DNA from: a virus
IMG/VR virus record: IMGVR_UViG_3300036792_000267
Span: 62,001-126,000 of that record
Strand: one strand, 5' to 3'
DNA: 64,000 bases
The translations under genes and the position numbers were made by a program. The notes under the pieces are model-generated. The model was given only the letters and a program-made list of their open reading frames with translations. It was not told where the DNA came from and did no database searches. Shown here in pieces: positions 37,455-45,364 of the stretch. Each line of letters starts with the position of its first letter. Position 1 is the first letter of the stretch.

Positions 37455-40400
37455 GTGGCTCCCTCAGTCGTTCAGGCGCTGGCCGTTTCCAACTCCCTGA
37501 CGGGCACGCTCGGCACGCCGACCACGGCAGGTAACTGCCTGGTCTACGTCATAATTACCGAGACCGGCACTAACGTCACCATGACGGTGACGGGTGCCAC
37601 CCTCGGCGGGTCGGCAGGAAACTTCGCGCAGGCGATCTCCAAGCAGTCAGGGTTCGCCAGCAGCGCCACCCAGTTCGTAGCCATCTGGGTTGACCGGAAC
37701 TGCGCGGGCGGGCAGACGGCGGTGGCCGTCGCCGGGACCAACCTGAACATCGGCGCTGGTACTGACAACGGCTACGTCGTCCTGGAGATCGCTGGCCTGG
37801 ACACCAGCAGCCCGGTGGACACCACGGCCCAGGCCAGCAACGCCGCCACTACGGGCACCGCCCTGTCCACCGGCTCGACCGGCACCACGGCGCAGGCGTC
37901 TGAGATCGCGGTCGGCGGCCTGTCCGGCTTCAACTCCCTGTCCTCCTACACCAGCGGCTACACGACCAGCGGCATCTCCGGTGGATTCAACACCGCCGGG
38001 TACAAGGTCTTGTCCGCCACGGGTACCCAGTCCTTCGGGTGCAACCAGTCGGCCACCGGCCCGTGGGCCGCCGCCGTCATCACGCTGAAAGCCGCGTCCG
38101 GAACGGTCCCGGTAGCGCAGGCTGACGTCGCGGGCGCTGCTGACGTCCTGGGTGCCAGTGCCGCCGCGCCCATTGCCGACGTCGCGGGCGCGGCGGAATC
38201 GATTGTCATCACCGTCCCGGCTGCGGATACTGCGGGAGCTGCTGACGTCCTGGCCGCTAACGCAGCCGCGCCGCAGGCCGACGCGGCGGGCGCCGCGGAC
38301 TCGGTGGTCATCGGGGTTCCCCCTGCTGACGCTGCGGGCGCCACGGACTCGGTGGCCATCTCCATCCCCGCCCCGCAGGCCGACGCGGCGGGCGCGGCCG
38401 ACTCGCTTTCCGTCGCCGTCATCGCGCCGATGACGGATGCCGGCGGCGCGAAAGACGCCGCCGCTAACATCACCCCCACGCCAGCCGACGCCGGCGGGGC
38501 GAAAGACGCCCTGACGGCTAACGCTGCCGTCCCGGCGAGGGATGCCGGCGGCGCAGCCGACGCCCTCGGCTACCTGGTGGGCGTCGCGCCGGGGGACGCG
38601 GCCGGCGCGACGGAAGCGGTGTCCGTTGTCGTCGGCATCACCGTGCGCGACGAGGCTGGCGCAGTTGACGCTACCGGGGTGGTGGGGGCGGGCACCGGGC
38701 CGACTGGCTTCGGGTCCGCCTTGCCGGCGTCGGTTCTCAACGCCTACACCGGGCCGGGCTACCAGGGCGGCCCGTCTGGTGCGGGGTCGATCGCCCCGAG
38801 CGCGCTGGGCAACGGCTGGGAGATCAACGTCCGGTCGGCGGCCGACTACACCACGCTGCTCGCGGTCATCCCCGGCTCGATGCTTGTGAACTGGCAGTTC
38901 GCCCGGATGCTCAACGACATCGGCTCGGGCACGGCGGTGCTCAACCAGGACGACCCGTGGTGGGAGCAGGTGACGCTGCCGGGCGGGCTGGCAACGGAGA
39001 CGCTGCTTGACGACGAGTGCCTGTGGCAAGTGTGGAAAGACGGGGTGTGCCGCTTCGAGTTCTTCGGGGAGACCATCACCGAGCAGCTGGTTGACGGCTC
39101 CGAGCAGCGCCAGGTCACCGTCACCGGGCCAGGCACGCTCACCTCGCTGAAGTGGGCCATGGTCGCCCCGCAGGGCTTCCCCGACATCGTGCTCAAGCTG
39201 GACGGCCTGCTGGACGCCTTCGATGAGGTCGACAACGCCGGCAACCCGGTGCTGGACACCAACATCTGGACCACGGCCTCGCCCGCCAGCGATGTCTACA
39301 TCACGCCGATCGCGGTCATCTACAACTACCCGACCGGGGCCGGCTACGCGCTGTCCACGCTGTACCCGTCGGGCTCGCTCACCCTGTCCGCCACGCCGGG
39401 GACCACTTACCTGGGGGCCAGCCCGTACGACGCCACGGACACCCTCATCAGCGTGGAGATCTCGCCTATCGGGGTGAGCGGCAGTTCCACCGACACCACC
39501 ACCCCGACCACTTACGGCACCGGGCTCGACGGGTCCGAGCTGACCCAGTTCTATATCCAGTCCAACTTCAACAGCAGCAACTACGCGATGATCGGCCTGT
39601 CCGCGACCGCCTTCTACGCCCAGCTGGGGTCCGGCGGCCAGGTGCAGACCAAGATCCTGCCTGCTTACGACACCCAGAGTCACGGCAACTGGATGATTAC
39701 CGAGCAGGCCGGCTCGGGCGGCGGCCCCGGGACCTTCTACTTCTGGACGTCGACTGACGGCCAGAACTGGGTCCTCCAGTGGCAGGTAGTGCACAGCTGG
39801 GACGCCACCAACGTGACGTTCTTCGTCACTGCCACCTACTCCACGGCAGGCAAGCAGACAGTTCAGATTTCCAACCTGAACTCTAACGTCACCACCCCGA
39901 GCTACCAGGGCTCGATCTACCTGGGCGAGCCCATGATGGGGGTCTGGCTCGACCAGTTCAGCCAGGCGCAGCGGCGCGGCACCATCCCGTTCGTCACCTC
40001 CACCGTCACCGCCGCCGCCGACAGCTTCGGCCGGGCGTGGAACGACACCGAGAACGTGCAGGCCACCAACGGCACTGACCTGTACTCGTTCCTCCAGGGC
40101 GCGACCGCGGTAGTCGACGCGGACTTCGTGATGAACCCCGGCTTCCAGCTTGTTGTGGGGGTGCCTGCCGCCGGCGAGGTCGCCGTTGGCGTGGACCGCT
40201 CGGGCTACCTCATCTTCCGCGAGGGCTATGACATCCAGGCCAGGCAGCGCACCCGCGCGCGTGACCAGATCGCCACCCTCATCGGCGGGGAGAACAGCGA
40301 CGGCCACGAGATCTCGGCTTACAGCCCGGCGTTCATCACCGAGTGGGGGCAGCGCGAGGCGTGGTTCCAGACCTCGGCCCAGGTCGACCCGGTCTCGATG

Positions 40401-42881
40401 GCCTACGCCACCGCCGCCAGCCTCGCGGAGAACGAGACCGAGGTGGTCAGCTGGACGTTCCAGTTGCTGCCCAACGTGCCGGGCAAGACGGTCTTCGACA
40501 ACTTCGACGTCGGCGACTGGGTGGGGCTAGAGCGCCCCGATTTCTCTGCCGTCGACACGGTGCGCGTGGTCGGCATCGCGGTGCAGTGCGACAGCTCCGG
40601 CGCCGAGACGCACGAGCTGACCTTCCAGAGCTACATCCAGTGGCTCGCCGAGCAGCTCACCTACCTGGCCAACAAGCTGGGCGGCGCGTTCGTCAACACC
40701 CTGGGCACTACGCCGGTCGCCCCGTCCAAGTACGGCACTGGCCAGGTCCCCACCTACTTCACCCCGGCCGCCACGCTGTCCGGCCTCGCCGACGTGTCCT
40801 CCACGGCGGGCACCGCCCAGGGCACCGCGCCGCTGGTCTACAACCCGGCCACCGGCCAGTACCAGCACGCCGGCTCCACCGACCCGGTGACCGGGCAGAC
40901 GATCCCGGTCACGGTGGCCACCCCGTCAGGCTCGGCCACCCTGGGCGACACCTCCGTGGTGGTCAACACCGGCAACGGCTCGACCACGGTGGGCCTGCAG
41001 GGCGACGGCACGGTGGCCACCGTCGCCACCGGGGGGTCCGCGCCGAGTGTGCCTGACGTGCCGGCCGTGGCCGGCATCGTGCAGGGCCTGGTGGTGAGCT
41101 GGGACGGCCTGCTGTCTGGCGCGCTGCCGCTGTCCAGCTTCTCCCACGTGGCTGTTTACGTCGGCACCACCAGCGGGTTCACCCCGTCCACATCCAACCA
41201 GGCTGGCTCGCTCAGCCAGGCGGGCGCGCTGAGCGTCGGGAACCTGACCGCCGGGTCCACCTACTACGTGAAGCTGGCCGCGCTCAGCAACTCGGGTGTC
41301 TCCTCGCCCCCCACCACCGGGATTACCGGCGTGCCCGGCACGGTGCCGACCTCGCTGCTCACCGGCCAGCTGCCGGCCAGCCTGCTGGGCAACAGCGCCG
41401 GCAACGCGCTCAACCCCAACCCGTACTTCAACGGCGGGGACCTGACCGGGTGGTTCGTCACCAACGGCACGGTGAGCGCCGCCGCGCCGCCGTCGGGAGC
41501 GCCGGGCGGCGCCCAGTTCGCAGCCCAGGTCTCCTCCACGTCCGCGAACTGCCTGCTGTCAGGTTCGCCTGACCCGTTCCCGGTCACGCCCGGCCAGCCG
41601 TACGTGATGACGGCCTGGGTCTACAACCCGGGCGGGACGTCGACCACGGTGGCCATCGGCTTCAACTGGGCGTCGGGCACCACCACGGTCAGCGTCGCGC
41701 CGGGCACGTGGGTGCCGCTCACCACCGTGCAGACCTGTCCGGGCGGGGTGACCAGCGCCTACCAGGTCATCGGCCCCACGGTTTCCGGCAAGACCATCTG
41801 GATACTGGGAGCCGTTGCCGCGGGCCAGGTGCCCGGCCAGCTCATCGCGGCGAACTCGGTGGCCGCGCAGCAGATCGCGGCGAACACCATCACCGCCGCG
41901 CAGATCGCCGCCAACACCATCACCGCAGCGCAGATCGCGGCGAACACCATCACCGCCAGCCAGATCGCCGCATCGACCATCACCGCAGCGCAGATCCTGG
42001 CATCGACCATCACCGCCAGCCAGATCGCGGCAGGCACCATCACCGCTGCCCAGATCGCAGCGAACACCATCACCGCCAGCCAGATCGCGGCGGGCACGGT
42101 CACCGCCACCCAGATTGCGGCGGGCATCGTGCTGGCCGGGGTGGTGAACGGCACCACCATCACGGGCTCCCAGTTTGTCGCCTTCGGGAGCACCGGCGAG
42201 ATCCTCGTTTACGCAGGCACGCCGGCATCAGGCAACCTCATCATGAGCGTGTCCGCCAACGCCGGCTCGGATGGCTTCTCGAACCCGTATAGCGCCGGCG
42301 TCTACGTCTACAACTCCAGTGGCGGCGCGATCGGCCTCACGGCGGCGGCCAACACCGCGCTGCAGCTGACGCCCGGCGTCACCCCGGCGGCGGTGACGGG
42401 CACCGCGCAGCTGTTCGCTAACTCCGGCGGACACGCCGTCGTGCAGGACGGCGGGGACGCCCAGGCCTACCAGATTCAGCGTCGCTCGCTGGTCGCCGGC
42501 TCTAACTCGGGGGCGCTGACTACCCCGTCCACTGTCTTCTCCACCATCTTCGGGCCGGCGCAGTACCGGGTGCACGGCCAGTGGTACGTCAACGCGACGT
42601 CCGGCGCGGTGTTCATGTGCAAGGTGATCGGCTCGGGGACCCTCGCCGGCATCGTCGGCGTCACCATCGCGGAAGGCGGCTCGTTTTCAGCCTGCGTGAC
42701 AGGCGGCCCCAACTCCAACATCGTCATTGCCGCCACGCTGGGCACGGCCACCTACCTGGTCACCCTGGACGGGGTGTTCGGCCAGACGGTCACCGGCCTG
42801 GTGGACTTCCAGGCCGGGTCTAACACCGGGACCAGCCTGGTGGTGGCCCAGTACTCATTCCTGGAAGTGATGCCTGTCTAG
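37455..42881 (+). CDS. giant tail-tip/fibre protein with two repeat arrays
   Basis: The 1808-aa product appears to be a mosaic. Residues 1-215 form a beta domain. Residues about 221-412 hold eleven 16-18-residue repeats built on ADAAGAAD. Residues about 450-1080 resemble the gp37-like tail-tip domain (WEINVRSAADYTTLLAVIPG; AVLNQDDPWWEQVTLPGG). A fibronectin-III-like domain spans about 1195-1290 (VQGLVVSWDGLLSG; YYVKLAALSNSGVSS). A carbohydrate-binding-like beta domain follows, then about ten 10-residue repeats (QIAANTITAA) at 1461-1560 and a C-terminal head domain, likely the receptor-binding part. GTG start with AAGGGAGG upstream. Confidence 0.85.
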   Translation: MAPSVVQALAVSNSLTGTLGTPTTAGNCLVYVIITETGTNVTMTVTGATLGGSAGNFAQAISKQSGFASSATQFVAIWVDRNCAGGQTAVAVAGTNLNIGAGTDNGYVVLEIAGLDTSSPVDTTAQASNAATTGTALSTGSTGTTAQASEIAVGGLSGFNSLSSYTSGYTTSGISGGFNTAGYKVLSATGTQSFGCNQSATGPWAAAVITLKAASGTVPVAQADVAGAADVLGASAAAPIADVAGAAESIVITVPAADTAGAADVLAANAAAPQADAAGAADSVVIGVPPADAAGATDSVAISIPAPQADAAGAADSLSVAVIAPMTDAGGAKDAAANITPTPADAGGAKDALTANAAVPARDAGGAADALGYLVGVAPGDAAGATEAVSVVVGITVRDEAGAVDATGVVGAGTGPTGFGSALPASVLNAYTGPGYQGGPSGAGSIAPSALGNGWEINVRSAADYTTLLAVIPGSMLVNWQFARMLNDIGSGTAVLNQDDPWWEQVTLPGGLATETLLDDECLWQVWKDGVCRFEFFGETITEQLVDGSEQRQVTVTGPGTLTSLKWAMVAPQGFPDIVLKLDGLLDAFDEVDNAGNPVLDTNIWTTASPASDVYITPIAVIYNYPTGAGYALSTLYPSGSLTLSATPGTTYLGASPYDATDTLISVEISPIGVSGSSTDTTTPTTYGTGLDGSELTQFYIQSNFNSSNYAMIGLSATAFYAQLGSGGQVQTKILPAYDTQSHGNWMITEQAGSGGGPGTFYFWTSTDGQNWVLQWQVVHSWDATNVTFFVTATYSTAGKQTVQISNLNSNVTTPSYQGSIYLGEPMMGVWLDQFSQAQRRGTIPFVTSTVTAAADSFGRAWNDTENVQATNGTDLYSFLQGATAVVDADFVMNPGFQLVVGVPAAGEVAVGVDRSGYLIFREGYDIQARQRTRARDQIATLIGGENSDGHEISAYSPAFITEWGQREAWFQTSAQVDPVSMAYATAASLAENETEVVSWTFQLLPNVPGKTVFDNFDVGDWVGLERPDFSAVDTVRVVGIAVQCDSSGAETHELTFQSYIQWLAEQLTYLANKLGGAFVNTLGTTPVAPSKYGTGQVPTYFTPAATLSGLADVSSTAGTAQGTAPLVYNPATGQYQHAGSTDPVTGQTIPVTVATPSGSATLGDTSVVVNTGNGSTTVGLQGDGTVATVATGGSAPSVPDVPAVAGIVQGLVVSWDGLLSGALPLSSFSHVAVYVGTTSGFTPSTSNQAGSLSQAGALSVGNLTAGSTYYVKLAALSNSGVSSPPTTGITGVPGTVPTSLLTGQLPASLLGNSAGNALNPNPYFNGGDLTGWFVTNGTVSAAAPPSGAPGGAQFAAQVSSTSANCLLSGSPDPFPVTPGQPYVMTAWVYNPGGTSTTVAIGFNWASGTTTVSVAPGTWVPLTTVQTCPGGVTSAYQVIGPTVSGKTIWILGAVAAGQVPGQLIAANSVAAQQIAANTITAAQIAANTITAAQIAANTITASQIAASTITAAQILASTITASQIAAGTITAAQIAANTITASQIAAGTVTATQIAAGIVLAGVVNGTTITGSQFVAFGSTGEILVYAGTPASGNLIMSVSANAGSDGFSNPYSAGVYVYNSSGGAIGLTAAANTALQLTPGVTPAAVTGTAQLFANSGGHAVVQDGGDAQAYQIQRRSLVAGSNSGALTTPSTVFSTIFGPAQYRVHGQWYVNATSGAVFMCKVIGSGTLAGIVGVTIAEGGSFSACVTGGPNSNIVIAATLGTATYLVTLDGVFGQTVTGLVDFQAGSNTGTSLVVAQYSFLEVMPV
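38116..38690 (+). repeat. ADAAGAAD coding repeats (11 units)
   Basis: Eleven imperfect units of 16-18 codons each begin (A/T/R/G)D-x-(A/G)GA-x-(D/E) and end in a hydrophobic strand and Pro. The later units switch to DAGGAKD. The array may be a flexible or beta-solenoid stalk and is a likely place for unit gain or loss. Confidence 0.85.
41838..42135 (+). repeat. 30-bp tandem repeats (QIAANTITAA, about 10 units)
   Basis: Ten consecutive 10-codon units vary on QIA-A-(N/G/S)-T-(I/V)-TA-(A/S/T). The DNA repeats are close to identical over many units, so recombination between them is expected. Such repeats form trimeric fibre shafts in many phages. Confidence 0.9.
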
Positions 42882-42892
42882 GGGCAGGCTGC

Positions 42893-42898
42893 CGATCA
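42893..42898 (+). promoter_or_regulatory. CGATTR-type start-associated element (CGATCA)
   Basis: CGATCA, one base off the consensus, is followed by 7 nt (CCCGGGC) and ATG 42906. A small GCCTG/CAGGC hairpin lies just upstream. No Shine-Dalgarno sequence. Confidence 0.45.
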
Positions 42899-42905
42899 CC
42901 CGGGC

Positions 42906-43199
42906 ATGACTGTCGGACGCCAGACCACCAGCAGCGAATACGACCAGCTCATTACCAGTGTCGCCGTGCAGGTGCGCAACGCCATGCGGGCCGCTGCCAA
43001 CCTGTCTCAGCAGGTGAACGGCCAGGGAGCCGGGCTGGCAGCCCTGGAAGCCTCCGGGTACAACGCCGACGACGCGGCGACCGCGCTGTCCGCCATCGGC
43101 TACCTGAACACCCCGGCTCAGCTGTACTTCGGGGCAGCGACGCAGCCGTCTGCGTTTGACTTCGACCAGGAACTCAGCCAGTACTGGGGCGGGCAGTAG
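42906..43199 (+). CDS. small tail-region protein
   Basis: The 97-aa product is mainly helical (SSEYDQLITSVAVQVRNAMR; ALEASGYNADDAATALSAIG) and ends YWGGQ. It is the last gene of the fibre block. Its last 26 bp overlap the end of the minus-strand DivIVA-like gene. Similar small proteins follow fibres in other actinophages; function unknown. Confidence 0.72.
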   Translation: MTVGRQTTSSEYDQLITSVAVQVRNAMRAAANLSQQVNGQGAGLAALEASGYNADDAATALSAIGYLNTPAQLYFGAATQPSAFDFDQELSQYWGGQ

Positions 43200-43815
43200 C
43201 CGGCTCGGCAGTCGCCCCGGAGTGGACCATCTGCTCCCACTCTGACAGGTTTTTCAGCAGCTCATCGACCTGGCCGCCGAGGCCGGCGCGCATGGTGCCC
43301 GCCAGCCCGGCGAGGAAGTCCGCCTGCTTGCGGGCCTCGGCGGTCGCCGAGTCGATGATGCGCGCCTTCTCGGCCGTGCCCTCCTCGGCAGCCTGGCGGA
43401 GGACGTCGGCGGCCTGCTGGCGGGCGTGCTCGGTCATCTGCCCGATGTCGCGGCGCGCGTCGGTGACGACGCGCCGGGCTTCCTCCTGCGCGTCGGCGAC
43501 CAGCTGGTCGGCGTGCTGCTGGGCGACGGACAGGATGCTGATTGCCCGCTCGCCGTTCGCCGCGGCCGGGTGCGGCCCGGTGGTCCGGTTGCCGAGCAGC
43601 CCGGTCAGCCGCTTGATCTCGCGCAGGAACTCCTCGCGCTCGGTGTGCATGTCGTCCAGTGCCCGGTGCACCATCTCCAGCTCACTGCAGACTCGGGCGC
43701 GGAACGCCTCGACCTCGGCGGGCCGGTAACCGCCCAGTACCTGTGACGGGAAATGAGCCTGGCGCACCTCGTCGCCGGTAATCCTCGGGCCGCCGAGCAG
43801 GCTGGTCCCTCCCAT
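43174..43815 (-). CDS. DivIVA-like protein
   Basis: The 213-aa product starts with a DivIVA N-terminal domain: ITGDEVRQAHFPSQVLGGYR then PAEVEAFRARVCSELEMVHR. A long coiled coil follows (EEFLREIKRLTGLLG; QQHADQLVADAQEEARRVVT, and on to residue ~180). DivIVA/Wag31 marks hyphal tips and directs polar wall growth in actinomycetes. A phage copy could mislocate or block the host protein. It lies on the minus strand with its own GGGAGG-led start, in contrast to the late genes on the plus strand, so it may be made at another time. Confidence 0.8.
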   Translation of the reverse strand: MGGTSLLGGPRITGDEVRQAHFPSQVLGGYRPAEVEAFRARVCSELEMVHRALDDMHTEREEFLREIKRLTGLLGNRTTGPHPAAANGERAISILSVAQQHADQLVADAQEEARRVVTDARRDIGQMTEHARQQAADVLRQAAEEGTAEKARIIDSATAEARKQADFLAGLAGTMRAGLGGQVDELLKNLSEWEQMVHSGATAEPATARPSTG

Positions 43816-43937
43816 ATGTACGTCCCTCCCCTGCCTGCTGCAATTGCAGGCACAAGTCGGGAGGCTACACCTGTCAGACGGTCCAGGTAGTTACTTGCCC
43901 TAATGCAAGTACATGTACCTAAGCCGGTGACAGGCGA
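43816..43937. promoter_or_regulatory. divergent regulatory region with two palindromes
   Basis: Between the DivIVA-like gene and the rightward gene lie CTGCAATTGCAG (43838-43849), a perfect 12-bp palindrome within a longer inverted repeat, and ACTTGC/GCAAGT (43893-43898 with 43905-43910). Both look like operators. The plus strand also has ACATGTAC just downstream. Confidence 0.5.
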
Positions 43938-43943
43938 CGATTG
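43938..43943 (+). promoter_or_regulatory. CGATTR start-associated element (CGATTG)
   Basis: CGATTG plus 7 nt (CCCGGCC) leads to ATG 43951. This decides between that start and an ATG at 43903 that overlaps a palindrome. Confidence 0.58.
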
Positions 43944-43950
43944 CCCGGCC

Positions 43951-44604
43951 ATGACCTCCATCTCCGGCAGCGACGGCATCCGCTGGCACCCTGTGTGCAC
44001 GATCGAGAAGTACTCTGCTGACCAGGTGCGCTACGCCCGGGAGCGTGGCGAGCTGCCGTGGCTGAAGCAGTTCACCCTGCCCCCGCGGGCGGCGCTGTCC
44101 GGCGACCTGATGCGCATGCTGTTCCGCGAGCCCGAGGGCGGCACCGTCCGCGACGAGGGCAACGGCACGACGGTGAATGGCACCGCCAACCTGGCGCTGC
44201 TGCTCACCGGTGCCGGCGGGCACCCGCTGGCACCGGGCCGGGCGGTGTTCGGGGTGGGCGGGGAGGACACCGAGTTCAGCCGCGAGCACGTGCACCTGAG
44301 CCCGGCCGGCGGCGAGGAGCCGGGCACCACCTGGTACCGGCCGATGGACCCCGGCTACCCGCTGGTTGTCCGGCCGGGGATCGTGGAGGGCCAGGCCACG
44401 TTCCTTGAGCACGAGGCCTGCTTCGAATGGCACGAGTGGTGCTGGGGGACCGGGCCGGGCAGGCCGGCGGCGCACCACTCGCTGCGCGGTTGCTACGGCG
44501 GCGAGCAGCCGGTCATGATGAACCGCAAGGCTCACCCGGCCGGCTACGGGATGAAGGACCCGGGGGTGGCCTGGTGCTTCCGGACTGAAATTCACCTAAA
44601 GTGA
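43951..44604 (+). CDS. hypothetical tail-associated protein
   Basis: The 217-aa product has no recognised family. Notable stretches are GGTVRDEGNGTTVNGTANLA, GHPLAPGRAVFGVGGEDTEF, SREHVHLSPAGGEEPGTTWY and an aromatic FEWHEWCWGTGPGR. The His, Asp and Trp content would suit a sugar- or metal-binding virion protein. It follows the fibre block and ends before a long noncoding stretch, so it is probably the last late gene. Confidence 0.72.
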   Translation: MTSISGSDGIRWHPVCTIEKYSADQVRYARERGELPWLKQFTLPPRAALSGDLMRMLFREPEGGTVRDEGNGTTVNGTANLALLLTGAGGHPLAPGRAVFGVGGEDTEFSREHVHLSPAGGEEPGTTWYRPMDPGYPLVVRPGIVEGQATFLEHEACFEWHEWCWGTGPGRPAAHHSLRGCYGGEQPVMMNRKAHPAGYGMKDPGVAWCFRTEIHLK

Positions 44605-44642
44605 CGTGGTACGAGGCGCAGTGATTGCTCTATCCTTGAGTG

Positions 44643-44713
44643 AAGGCCCCCGGGTCAGTCAGGCGACGTGTCCGTTCGAGCGAAGTTGGTACTGGTCTCA
44701 CCCCGGGGGCCTT
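44643..44713 (+). terminator. long-loop terminator-like hairpin
   Basis: AAGGCCCCCGGG (44643-44654) pairs with CCCGGGGGCCTT (44702-44713), followed by TGCTATG. The 47-nt loop contains an arm of a second, competing hairpin (44689-44740). Confidence 0.6.
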
Positions 44714-44740
44714 TGCTATGCTCCGGCACGAGACCAGTAC
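44689..44740 (+). promoter_or_regulatory. alternative hairpin competing with the terminator
   Basis: GTACTGGTCTC (44689-44699) and its exact complement (44730-44740) can pair only if the preceding hairpin is open or a pseudoknot forms, because each encloses one arm of the other. This is the layout of attenuators and antiterminators. Confidence 0.5.
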
Positions 44741-44992
44741 AAAACTTCAGCTCGACATCGGCACTGTCGCCTTTTGCATTTTGAACGGGCAGACCGCCTT
44801 CCTGTCGGCGCTTGTGCTGGTGGAGAAGCCCTGGGGCAGCTCTCCCCATGCGGACGGCGACAGACAGCCGGGGCACGGGCCGCCACCCTCGAACTTTTTT
44901 CGAGTTCTGGGGTAGGGGGCGAGCCATGCCCCGGCATGACAATAACGGCCCCTGTGTGCCCGGTGCGGTAACGTCAGTGTCCGGAGGTGAGC
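44741..44992. other. noncoding stretch before the regulatory region
   Basis: No convincing gene is seen. The stretch holds CTCGAA/TTCGAG (hairpin with T-rich loop near 44885) and CATGCC/GGCATG (near 44927). Short open frames here have no binding site. It probably carries the promoter for the gene at 44993. Confidence 0.5.
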
Positions 44993-45313
44993 GTGCCAGT
45001 TGACCCTGACTTGTCGCTGCCAGGCCTGGCCGCGCGGGTGCGGCAGTTTCTCGGCCACATTGAGGACATGAGCGACGATGAGCGGGTGTTCCTGCTCGGC
45101 GCGTTCGAGGGGGCGGTGGCCCGGCAGCAGCATGACCTGGACAGCGACGAGGCGCAGGCTGCGGTGGGCCGCTCGGTGGCGGCGCTGGAGGAGGACTGCT
45201 CGCAGGCCTGGCCCGGCTGCGTTCGCGGCGGCCTTGTCTGCGACTGCCGGCTGCGGGCGGTGCGCGCGGTCAACGCCCTGAAAATGCACCTGTCGCCCAG
45301 CGCGGGAAAATAA
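44993..45313 (+). CDS. small cysteine-containing protein
   Basis: The 106-aa product starts at GTG 44993, 6 nt after GGAGG (GTG 44987 is too close to that site). It is helical (LAARVRQFLGHIEDMSDDER) and ends with a Cys cluster (CSQAWPGCVRGGLVCDCRLR). It converges on the GntR-type gene and shares a terminator with it. Function unknown. Confidence 0.68.
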   Translation: MPVDPDLSLPGLAARVRQFLGHIEDMSDDERVFLLGAFEGAVARQQHDLDSDEAQAAVGRSVAALEEDCSQAWPGCVRGGLVCDCRLRAVRAVNALKMHLSPSAGK

Positions 45314-45341
45314 AGAACTCCGGGCCGCGGCCCGGAGTTCT
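45314..45341. terminator. 13-bp hairpin between convergent genes
   Basis: AGAACTCCGGGCC and its exact complement are separated by 2 nt. Placed between convergent stop codons, it can serve both strands. Confidence 0.75.
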
Positions 45342-45364
45342 CGTGTCCGCACGACACGCACATG

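Noticed and set aside
37647-40307. Very long open frame on the minus strand opposite the giant fibre gene
   Set aside because: GC-rich genes leave few stops on the complementary strand. The plus frame has clear domains and codon bias, while the minus frame is low-complexity Arg/Gly/Val with no motif. The same holds for 31683-34121 and 47283-49712.
41838-42135. Regular 30-bp repeats, considered as a CRISPR array
   Set aside because: There are no unique spacers; the repeats are contiguous, in frame and encode a known fibre-shaft pattern.
44640-44915. Open frame of 91 codons after the last late gene
   Set aside because: It covers strong hairpin arms, has no binding site and shows no codon bias.
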